DNA from: Caulobacteraceae bacterium | GTDB taxonomy: Bacteria; Pseudomonadota; Alphaproteobacteria; Caulobacterales; Caulobacteraceae | Reading direction: 5' to 3' | DNA: 64,000 nt | Assembly: GCA_947475465.1 (NCBI GenBank) | Contig: CANJLK010000005.1 | Location: 58,667-122,666, forward strand | In this document: piece by piece, positions 29,777 through 39,894 of the stretch | Numbering within the stretch: the stretch's first letter is position 1 | Layout of the letters: every line of letters begins with the position of its first letter | The notes under the pieces: model-generated | Seen by the model: only the letters and a program-made list of their open reading frames with translations | Databases searched by the model: none | What the model was told of the DNA's origin: nothing | Program-made: the position numbers and the translations under genes

Positions 29777-31360
29777 ATGACCTCCAAGAAGACCTACCTC
29801 CTGGGCGCGATCGCCGGAGCCGGCGTCATGGCCGCCGCCGTGGCCGGAGCCGGCATGCGGCTGCCCTCGGCCCACGCGGACCAGGCGCCCCAGCTGCTGC
29901 GCGCCTCGACGGCGCCGATCTTTCAGCCGCCGCCGGGCGCGCCGATGTCCTTTGCCGACATCTTCGAACGGGTTTCCCCGGCCGTGGTGTCGATCAATGT
30001 GACCAGCCGGGTGGACGCCAGCGCCCTGCGCCGGATCCCGGGCTTCGAGAACTTCCCCTTCGGCGGTCAGGCACCGGGCGGCGGAGGAGACGACGACGAC
30101 AGCGGCGCCGGCCCCTCAACTCCGCCGCAGGGCGGACGCACCAACAAGGGCCAACCGAAGCTTCCGACCCAGCAATCCTCCGGCTCTGGCTTCTTCATCA
30201 CCGCGGACGGCTACATCGTCACCAACAACCACGTGGTCGAGAACGCCGAGACCATCAAGGTCGTGATGAAGGACGAGACCGAACTCGACGCCGACGTGGT
30301 TGGCCGCGATGAGGGCACCGACCTGGCGGTCATCAAGGTCAGGAGCCCGCGCAAGGACTTCCAGTTCGTGGACTTCGAGAATGCCGCCAAGCCGCGCGTG
30401 GGGGACTGGGTGATCGCGGTCGGCAACCCCTTCGGCCTGGGCGGCACCGCCACGGCCGGGATCGTCTCGGCCTACGGCCGCGACATCGGCGAGACCTTTG
30501 TCGACTACATCCAGATCGACGCCCCCATCAACCGGGGCAACTCCGGCGGCCCGACCTTCGACATCATGGGCCGGGTGATCGGGGTGAACACCGCGATCTT
30601 CTCGCCCTCCGGCGGTTCCGTGGGCATCGGCTTCGCGATCCCGGCCGAGGTGGCCGACGCGGTGACCAAGCAGCTAATGAGCCGCAAGCCCATCGAGCGC
30701 GGCTATATCGGCGCCACGATCCAGAACTTCACCTCCGAACTGGCCGAGGCCCAGGGCCTTGCCGGCCAGAAGGGCGCCATCGTCAACGACCTGGTCCCGG
30801 GCGGCCCGTCGCAGCGGGCCGGCCTGATGCAGGGCGACCTGGTCGTGTCGGTGAACGGCGTCACGGTGCGCAATCCCAATGAGCTCACCCGTGAAGTGGC
30901 CAAGGCCCGTCCCGGCGACATGCTGCACCTCGATGTCATCCGCGACGGCAAGCACAAGATGATCGATATCCGCTCGGGCACTCGCCCGTCGGAACGCGAC
31001 CTGGCCACCAATGACAATACCCCCGGCGGCAGCGATCGCGGCCCGATGAGCCAGGCGCCGCGTCCCTCGGTGCTCGGCATGGCGCTGGGTCCGCTCGACG
31101 AGGCGACGAGGCGCAAGCTGAACGCGCCGCCGACCCTGGCGGGCGTGGTGGTGGAAAGCGTCGAGCAGACCTCCGACGCCGGCCAGAAGGGTCTGCGCCG
31201 CGGGGACGTCATTGTCCATGCCGGTGACCGGTCGGTGGCCAGCGCGGCCGATGTGGCCGCCGCTGTCGATGCGGCGAAGAAGGCCGGCCGCGCCAGCGTG
31301 GCGATCGGCGTCTACCGCCAGGGCCGCACCACCTTCCTGCCGCTGAAGGTTTCGGGCTAG
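29777..31360 (+). CDS. Do/DegP-family periplasmic serine protease
   Basis: SSGSGFFITADGYIVTNNHVVENA (His), NRGNSGGPTFD (Ser), two PDZ domains; GTG at 29768 is an alternative start. Confidence 0.94.
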   Translation: MTSKKTYLLGAIAGAGVMAAAVAGAGMRLPSAHADQAPQLLRASTAPIFQPPPGAPMSFADIFERVSPAVVSINVTSRVDASALRRIPGFENFPFGGQAPGGGGDDDDSGAGPSTPPQGGRTNKGQPKLPTQQSSGSGFFITADGYIVTNNHVVENAETIKVVMKDETELDADVVGRDEGTDLAVIKVRSPRKDFQFVDFENAAKPRVGDWVIAVGNPFGLGGTATAGIVSAYGRDIGETFVDYIQIDAPINRGNSGGPTFDIMGRVIGVNTAIFSPSGGSVGIGFAIPAEVADAVTKQLMSRKPIERGYIGATIQNFTSELAEAQGLAGQKGAIVNDLVPGGPSQRAGLMQGDLVVSVNGVTVRNPNELTREVAKARPGDMLHLDVIRDGKHKMIDIRSGTRPSERDLATNDNTPGGSDRGPMSQAPRPSVLGMALGPLDEATRRKLNAPPTLAGVVVESVEQTSDAGQKGLRRGDVIVHAGDRSVASAADVAAAVDAAKKAGRASVAIGVYRQGRTTFLPLKVSG

Positions 31361-31388
31361 GCTCGGAAGCACGCGGGGGCGGACGCAG

Positions 31389-32060
31389 ATGCGGATCTTG
31401 ATTGTCGAGGACGACCTGGAAGCGGCCGACGCCATGGAGCGCGGCCTGATCGAGGCTGGACATGACTGCACCCGCGCCGCGGACGGGGAACTCGGCCTGG
31501 CCGCGGCCAGGGGCGGGGAATTCGACGTGATGATCGTCGACCGCATGATGCCGAAGATGAATGGCGTCCAGCTGATCGAAACCCTGCGGCGCGAGGGTGA
31601 CCAGACGCCGGTGCTGTTCCTCTCGGCCCTGGGCGAGGTCGGCGACCGCGTGGCCGGCCTGCAGGCCGGCGGCGACGACTATCTGGTGAAGCCCTATGCC
31701 TTCGCCGAACTGTCCGCCCGGGTCGAGGCTCTGGCGCGTCGTCGCGAGACTGGCTCGGTGCAGACCCTGCTGCGGGTGGGCGAGCTGGAGATGGACCTGA
31801 TTGGCCGGGCCGTGCATCGGCAGGGCAAGGAGATCGACCTGCAGCCGCGCGAGTTCCAGCTGCTTGAGTTCATGATGCGCCACGCCGGCCAGTCGGTGAC
31901 ACGCACCATGCTGCTGGAGAAGGTCTGGGAATATCACTTCGACCCGCAGACCAACGTCATCGACGTGCACATCTCGCGGCTGCGCGCGAAGATCGACAAG
32001 GGCTTCGATCGGCCCATGCTGCAGACCGTCCGCGGGGCGGGTTACCGGCTGGATGCGTAA
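31389..32060 (+). CDS. OmpR-family response regulator
   Basis: MRILIVEDDLEAADAM, MIVDRMMPKMNG, winged helix C-terminus. Confidence 0.93.
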   Translation: MRILIVEDDLEAADAMERGLIEAGHDCTRAADGELGLAAARGGEFDVMIVDRMMPKMNGVQLIETLRREGDQTPVLFLSALGEVGDRVAGLQAGGDDYLVKPYAFAELSARVEALARRRETGSVQTLLRVGELEMDLIGRAVHRQGKEIDLQPREFQLLEFMMRHAGQSVTRTMLLEKVWEYHFDPQTNVIDVHISRLRAKIDKGFDRPMLQTVRGAGYRLDA

Positions 32061-32075
32061 GGGGCGCTGAAGCCC

Positions 32076-33479
32076 ATGCGCCTGCCGCGCATTTTCCGAA
32101 CCACGCCGTTTCGGCTTACGCTGCTGTTCCTGGCCCTGTTCGCCAGCGCGGCCAGCGCCTTCCTGGCTTATATCTATGTGGCGACGGCGGGCGAGGCGAC
32201 GCGGCGCACCGACCAGGAGATCATGCGCGAGATGCGGTCCCTGACGGCGGCCTACGACCGGGCCGGGATGGACGCCGTCAATCAGTCGCTGATCGAGCGG
32301 GCGGCCAGTGAGAAGCCGTTTCTCTACCTGCTGATGAACGGCGAGGGGAAACGCATCTCCGGCTCCATCGAGGAAAGCCCGGTGGAGAAGTTCGCCGGCG
32401 CGCCCACCTGGACCACCTTTTCGGTCACCGACCAGGATGCGCAGGGCCGGCCCTTCCGGCACCCGGCGCGTGGCCTTCAGGAGCGCCTGACGGGGGGCCA
32501 GATCCTGTTCGTCGGGGCCGACATCGGCGAGGACGAGGCCTATGTCTTCAAGATCGTCCGCGCCCTTTGGGGGGCCGGCGCGCTGGTCATTGTGCTGGGC
32601 CTGGCCGGCGGGGTGCTGGTCAGCCGAAACGTGACCCGCTCCATGGTCGGCCTCACCGACGTGGTCGATGCCGTGCGCAACGGCGACCTGGGGGCGCGGG
32701 CCCACGTTCGAGGGACCAAGGACGAGTTCGACGAGCTGGCCGGCGGGGTGAACGAGATGCTCGACCGGCTGGAGCGGTCGATGGCCGGACACCGGCACGC
32801 CGGCGACGCCATCGCCCACGACCTGCGCTCGCCGCTGACCCGGCTGCGGGCGCGGCTTGAGGTCGCCTATCTCGACGTCGAGGCCGGCAAGGGCGATCCC
32901 ACCCAGGCCCTGGCCCAGGCGCTCGACGACACCGACGGGGTCCTGAAGACCTTCGGTGCGGTGCTGTCCATCGCCCGTCTGCAGGCGGCCGGGACCGCCC
33001 CCGACCCGGTGATCTTCGACCCGGCGGAACTCGCCGCCGACATCGCCGAGCTTTACGAGCCGCTGTCCGAGGACAAGGGCATCGATTTCGCCGCCGAGTA
33101 CGCCCGCGACCTGACCGTGCGCGGCAACCGCGAGTTCCTGGCCCAGGCCCTGGCCAACATCCTCGACAATGCCGTGAAATACACGCCCGCCGGCGGGGCG
33201 ATCATGCTGCGGGTGCGGCGCCGTTCGTCCGGCGAGATCGAATTCTCGGTCACCGACACCGGGCCGGGGGTGCCCGACGAGGACCGCGAGCGGGTGATCC
33301 AGCGCTTCGTGCGGCTGGAGAACAGCCGCAGCGAGCCGGGGGCCGGCCTTGGCCTGTCGCTGGTGGGCGCGGTGGCTGAGGCTCACGGCGGCCGGCTGGA
33401 GCTGGACGAGGGTCCTGGCCGGGTCGGCGAGAGCGGCCCCGGCCTCCGGGTGGCGCTGATCCTGCCGAGGCCGGCATGA
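32076..33479 (+). CDS. Sensor histidine kinase with HAMP domain
   Basis: GDAIAHDLRSPLTRLRARLEV; VTDTGPGVPDEDRERVIQRF; GAGLGLSLVGAVAEAHGG. Confidence 0.93.
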   Translation: MRLPRIFRTTPFRLTLLFLALFASAASAFLAYIYVATAGEATRRTDQEIMREMRSLTAAYDRAGMDAVNQSLIERAASEKPFLYLLMNGEGKRISGSIEESPVEKFAGAPTWTTFSVTDQDAQGRPFRHPARGLQERLTGGQILFVGADIGEDEAYVFKIVRALWGAGALVIVLGLAGGVLVSRNVTRSMVGLTDVVDAVRNGDLGARAHVRGTKDEFDELAGGVNEMLDRLERSMAGHRHAGDAIAHDLRSPLTRLRARLEVAYLDVEAGKGDPTQALAQALDDTDGVLKTFGAVLSIARLQAAGTAPDPVIFDPAELAADIAELYEPLSEDKGIDFAAEYARDLTVRGNREFLAQALANILDNAVKYTPAGGAIMLRVRRRSSGEIEFSVTDTGPGVPDEDRERVIQRFVRLENSRSEPGAGLGLSLVGAVAEAHGGRLELDEGPGRVGESGPGLRVALILPRPA

Positions 33480-36361
33480 CCCTGGGCGAGGCGCTGCGGC
33501 CCTGCGGTCCGGTCGCCGACGCCAAGGCGGCGGCGCGGGCCAAGACCGTGGCGGCCAGCGGCATGTCCGAGGCCGACCTCGAGGCGGTGTGGCCGTCCCT
33601 GGCGCCGATCTTCGGGGCCTCGCCCTACTTGACCAGCCTGGCCCGGCGCGACCCGGCAAGGCTGGGAGCCCTGCTGGCCGGCGATCCGCAGGCCCGCCTG
33701 GATGACCTGCTGGTCCGGACCGCCGTCACGGCGAGCCTGTCCGCCGACGATGCGACGGTCCGCCTGCGCCAGCTGAAGGCCGAACTGCACCTGCTCACGG
33801 CGCTCGCCGACCTGGGCGGCGCCTGGACCCTCGATCAGGTGACCAGGGCCCTGACCCTCTTCGCAGACGCCTCGCTGCAGGCCGCCCTGCGGGTCGCGGC
33901 GCAGGCCGAGGTCGACGCCGGCCGCCTGGCGCGCCTGGGGGAGGGTTCGGCGGGTCCGGTTCCAGGCTGGTTCTGCATCGCGATGGGCAAGCACGGGGCC
34001 TATGAGCTCAACTATTCCAGCGACATCGACCTGTGCGTCTTCTTCGATCCCGAGGCCCTGCCGCTGGCCGAGGGGGTCGAGCCCCTGGCTTTCGCCGTGC
34101 GCCTCACCGGTCGGGTCGCCGACCTGATGCAGGCCAGAACCGGCGACGGCTATGTCTTCCGCGTCGACCTGCGGCTGCGCCCCGATCCGTCGTCCACCCA
34201 GCTGGCGGTGCCGGTCCCCGAGGCGCTGGAATACTACGAGAGCGTCGGCCAGAACTGGGAGCGGGCGGCCTTCATCAAGGCCAGAGCCTGCGCGGGGGAC
34301 ATCCCGGCGGCCGAAGCCTTTCTGAGGGAGCTCCTGCCGTTCATCTGGCGCAAGAACCTGGATTTCGCCGCCATCGCCGACATCCACTCGATCAAGCGCC
34401 AGATCCATGTCCACAAGGTCGATGACCGGGTCTCGGCCAAGGGCGTGGACGTCAAGCTCGGCCGGGGCGGCATCCGCGAGATCGAATTCTACGTCCAGAC
34501 CCAGCAGCTGATCCTGGGCGGCCGCAATCCCGACCTGCGCAGCCGCCGCACGCTGGATGCGCTGGCTGCGCTGGCGGAGGCCGGCCACGTGCGTCCCAAG
34601 GCGGCCCAGGAGCTCTCCGAGGCCTACGGCGTCCTGCGCGCCGTGGAACACCGGATCCAGATGCTGGCCGACGAACAGACCCATCGCCTGCCGGAATCCG
34701 ATCCCGACCGGCGCCGGGTGGCGGCGCTCAGCGGCTATGACCGGCTGCCCAGCTTCGACGCGGCGATCACCCGGACGCTGAAGACCGTCAACGCCCGCTA
34801 TGGCGAACTCTTCCCGGAGGAGGAGGCCCTGTCCTCGCGGTTCGGCAGCCTGGTGTTCACCGGCGTCGATGACGATCCCGAAACTCTCGCCACCATCGCG
34901 CGGATGGGCTTTTCGAACCCGCCCCGCGTCTCCCAGACCATCCGCGCCTGGCACCATGGCCGCATTGCGGCCACGCGCACAGAGCGCGGACGGGAACTCT
35001 TCACCCGCCTGGCGCCGCGCCTGCTGGAGGCGGCCCAGGCGACCGGCGCTCCGGACCCGGCCTTCAACCGCTTCGCCGATTTCTTCGCCAGCCTCTCCAC
35101 CGGCGTTCAGTTGCAGTCGCTGTTCCTGGCCCAGCCCAGGCTGTTCGAACTGATCGTCCAGGTGATGGCCTTCGCGCCCAGGCTGGCGGCGACCCTGGCC
35201 AGGCGTCCGGCCGCGATCGACGCCATGCTCGACGGGGAATTCTTCGCGGCCATCGACCTGGCTGAGGATCGCTCGATGATGGACGCCGCCATCGCCCGCG
35301 CCGAGGGCAGTTTCGAGGGCGCCATGGACGCCGTGCGCATCGTGCAGCGCGAGCAGGCGTTCAGAGTGGGTGTCCAGGTGATGAGCGGCACGGCCAGCGC
35401 GGAGATCGCCGGCCAGGCCTTCGCCGATCTCGCCGACCTCTGCGTCAATGCGCTGGCCCGCGCGGCGCTCACCGAGACCGAGCGGCTGGGCGGCGGGTTC
35501 GCCGGCGAGGTTGCGGTGGTGGCGCTGGGCAAATGCGGCAGCCGCGAGATGAGCGCCGGCTCGGACCTGGACCTGATGACCCTCTACCGCGCGGCCGGCC
35601 CAACTGAAGCCTCGGCGGCGAAGGGCTGGGACGCGGTCACCTTCTATGGCCGGTTCACCCAAAGGCTGATTGCGGCGCTCTCCAGCCAGACCGCCCAGGG
35701 CGGCCTCTACGAGGTGGACATGCAACTGCGGCCATCGGGGACCAAGGGACCGGTGGCGGTGAGCTTCGCGGCCTTCGAGAGCTACTACGAACAGGAGGCC
35801 GAGACCTGGGAACTGCTGGCCCTGACCCGGGCGCGGGTGGTGTGGTCGACGTCTCCCGCCTTCGCCACGGCGGCCGAGGGCGCGATCGAAGCCGCCCTTC
35901 GCCGCCCTCGCGACCGGGCCCGAACGGCCGCGGACGTCCGCGAGATGCGCGCCCTGCTGGAAGAGGAGCGGCCGCCCAAGGGCCCCTGGGACCTGAAACT
36001 CACGCCGGGCGGCCTGGTGGACATCGAGTTCGCCATCCAGTTCCTGCAACTGGCCCACGCCGCCGAGGGCGGGCCGCTGGAGCCCAACACGGCCGGCGCC
36101 CTGGCCGCCTTCCGCGACGCCGCCCTGGCGCCCACGGGGCCGCTGGACGCGCTGGAGGGCGCCTGGCGGCTGCAACAGAACCTCACCCAGCTTCTGAAAG
36201 TGGCGCTGGGCGACGATCCCGATCCCGCCGCCGAACCCGCGGGCTTGCGCGCCCTGCTGGCGCGGGCGGGCGGCGCGCGGGACTTCCGCCAGCTGCGCGC
36301 ACGGCTCGAGGCGGCGCGCACGGCGGCGCGCAAGGCCTATGACGTCCTCGTGCAGGGGTAG
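33476..36361 (+). CDS. glnE: Bifunctional [glutamine synthetase] adenylyltransferase/deadenylase
   Basis: Two nucleotidyltransferase motifs GKHGAYELNYSSDIDLCVFFD and GKCGSREMSAGSDLDLMTLY, LKLGRGGIREIEF. Confidence 0.95.
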   Translation: MTLGEALRPCGPVADAKAAARAKTVAASGMSEADLEAVWPSLAPIFGASPYLTSLARRDPARLGALLAGDPQARLDDLLVRTAVTASLSADDATVRLRQLKAELHLLTALADLGGAWTLDQVTRALTLFADASLQAALRVAAQAEVDAGRLARLGEGSAGPVPGWFCIAMGKHGAYELNYSSDIDLCVFFDPEALPLAEGVEPLAFAVRLTGRVADLMQARTGDGYVFRVDLRLRPDPSSTQLAVPVPEALEYYESVGQNWERAAFIKARACAGDIPAAEAFLRELLPFIWRKNLDFAAIADIHSIKRQIHVHKVDDRVSAKGVDVKLGRGGIREIEFYVQTQQLILGGRNPDLRSRRTLDALAALAEAGHVRPKAAQELSEAYGVLRAVEHRIQMLADEQTHRLPESDPDRRRVAALSGYDRLPSFDAAITRTLKTVNARYGELFPEEEALSSRFGSLVFTGVDDDPETLATIARMGFSNPPRVSQTIRAWHHGRIAATRTERGRELFTRLAPRLLEAAQATGAPDPAFNRFADFFASLSTGVQLQSLFLAQPRLFELIVQVMAFAPRLAATLARRPAAIDAMLDGEFFAAIDLAEDRSMMDAAIARAEGSFEGAMDAVRIVQREQAFRVGVQVMSGTASAEIAGQAFADLADLCVNALARAALTETERLGGGFAGEVAVVALGKCGSREMSAGSDLDLMTLYRAAGPTEASAAKGWDAVTFYGRFTQRLIAALSSQTAQGGLYEVDMQLRPSGTKGPVAVSFAAFESYYEQEAETWELLALTRARVVWSTSPAFATAAEGAIEAALRRPRDRARTAADVREMRALLEEERPPKGPWDLKLTPGGLVDIEFAIQFLQLAHAAEGGPLEPNTAGALAAFRDAALAPTGPLDALEGAWRLQQNLTQLLKVALGDDPDPAAEPAGLRALLARAGGARDFRQLRARLEAARTAARKAYDVLVQG

Positions 36362-36401
36362 GGCAGATCAAGGTTCGTCAGCCCGACGGTTGGCGGCAGC
36401 C

Positions 36402-36566
36402 CAGATCCTCTCCCCGCAGGGGGAGGTGGCGCGGCGAGCTCGCGAGCCGTGACGGAGGGGGAGGCGAAGCCGGCGGCATGCCGAAAGGCGCGATGGATGG
36501 GTGTTCCCCCTCCGTCGCCTTTCGCTGCGCTCCAAGCGCCACCTCCCCCTGCGGGGAGAGGATCTG
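36402..36566. repeat. Palindromic intergenic element with 31-bp perfect inverted arms
   Basis: CAGATCCTCTCCCCGCAGGGGGAGGTGGCGC (36402-36432) and exact reverse complement at 36536-36566; inner 12-bp arms GACGGAGGGGGA/TCCCCCTCCGTC (36451-36462, 36505-36516). Confidence 0.93.
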
Positions 36567-36599
36567 AAGGACTGGTGGCGCTCGGACGGCTCTGACCGT

Positions 36600-37280
36600 C
36601 TAACCGCTGGCGCGACGCGGGAAGGCCCGGAGTTCGGGCTCTGAAGCGTCCTCACCCGGATGCGGGGGCGGGAATGGCGCTCGTGGGTCTTGCGCGGCGC
36701 TCGCCGCCTCGGCCATGGCCCAGTCCTCGTCCTCGAACAGGCTCCAGTCGAGGGTGACGCCCAGGTAACGGCAGATGAGGGCGACCTGCTCGCCCACCGG
36801 CCGCTCGGCGAAGCAGGCGTCGTCCGCCTCATAGTCGTCCAGACGCTCGTCGAGGGCCTCGAAGAGCCGTTCCTTCTCGTGCTCGGGGCTGTCGGTGGCG
36901 ATGGCAAGCTCGGCAGCGCGGCGAACCTCGGCCTTGCGGGCGCGGCCGAGCCGCCGGCGTTCGGCCAAGTCATGGGCCTGGGCCTTGCGGGCCTGCTCCA
37001 GGCCCTCGGCCTCCAGCCGGGCCTGAAGCGCCAGGGTCAGGCGGACGGCGCGCGCGACGCGGTTGAATTTCAGATGCAGGTCGGGGCCGGTCGCCCGGGG
37101 CGGGGCGTCGTCGGCCTCCACAGCGGCGGCCTCGGCCTCCGCCTGGCGCTCCAACAGTCGGGCCATGTTGAGGCCGATCCGGGCCAGCTCACCCAGCATG
37201 GCGAGCCGCGCCTCGGCGCTGTCGGGCCCGATCAAGGGCTGGGATGGTGGTGGGGCATGATCAGAACAAAAGAAGAACAC
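36600..37280 (-). CDS. Hypothetical protein
   Basis: 226-aa ORF, highly charged helical, no recognised family. Confidence 0.65.
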   Translation of the reverse strand: MFFFCSDHAPPPSQPLIGPDSAEARLAMLGELARIGLNMARLLERQAEAEAAAVEADDAPPRATGPDLHLKFNRVARAVRLTLALQARLEAEGLEQARKAQAHDLAERRRLGRARKAEVRRAAELAIATDSPEHEKERLFEALDERLDDYEADDACFAERPVGEQVALICRYLGVTLDWSLFEDEDWAMAEAASAAQDPRAPFPPPHPGEDASEPELRAFPRRASG

Positions 37281-37383
37281 GGGCGGGCCCAGAAATCAAG
37301 AAAAAAGGCTTTGGCGCGACCTTTTCCGCCTTCGGCCGGAATGCAGACCTTCGGAAGTTCTGGTATGGGTGAGAAGCGGTCTC

Positions 37384-37812
37384 CTACTTCGACCGAGGCC
37401 AAGCCCTCGGGTCCCTAACGTAACACCTCGGCGTGAGGGCCTGCCCGCTTGGCGCTGTTGCGGCACAGACGGGAACGAGGTTGTATCCGCCCGATCTCAT
37501 GCAGGCCTGCACATAGTCTTTCAGGACGACGGAGCGATCTGGCGCGGTCGCATAGATCCGAAGCCCCTCTGTCTCGCAGCGGCCTTCAACCTGTTCCGCT
37601 GTCGTAGCTGCAGGGTCATATCTTTTTCTCGCGTCCGCCTTGTCTGCCTGTGTCGTCCAGGCAGCTGCAACGATTAGGAGAAAAAAACTAACGAGCACGA
37701 ACCCGGCGAACCATACCACGCCACGACCGAAGGAACCGATCTGGGCTGATTCCAACCTTGCGAGACGCGCGCGAATTTCGACAATTTCAGTCTGGCTTAA
37801 GTCTCCATCCAC
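37384..37812 (-). CDS. Hypothetical single-TM protein
   Basis: N-terminal helical segment, TM GVVWFAGFVLVSFFLLIVAAAW, Cys-containing C-terminus; lower-GC stretch. Confidence 0.6.
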   Translation of the reverse strand: MDGDLSQTEIVEIRARLARLESAQIGSFGRGVVWFAGFVLVSFFLLIVAAAWTTQADKADARKRYDPAATTAEQVEGRCETEGLRIYATAPDRSVVLKDYVQACMRSGGYNLVPVCAATAPSGQALTPRCYVRDPRAWPRSK

Positions 37813-37928
37813 AGCGCTAATTCCCTGCCCACCAAAACTTCATGGCGAAGCTATCACTGTGAAACCTGCCGGCAAACGGACGTTCTCGACGTCTCAGATA
37901 GGTCGAAACGCGACCCTTACCTTGGCCG

Positions 37929-39824
<1,896 letters not shown>

Positions 39825-39894
39825 CCTACGCGAAACACTATCCGCGAGAGGTTAAGGCGTCACCGTTGTTCGAGCGACGGATCGTCGCCTGTCT

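Noticed and set aside
31209-33659. 816-aa minus ORF opposite the response regulator/kinase pair
   Set aside because: Same GC-skew antisense artefact; no domain motifs
33383-36175. 930-aa minus ORF opposite glnE
   Set aside because: Antisense artefact of GC3-rich coding sequence; low-complexity Gly/Arg/Gln composition, and glnE motifs on the plus strand are clear
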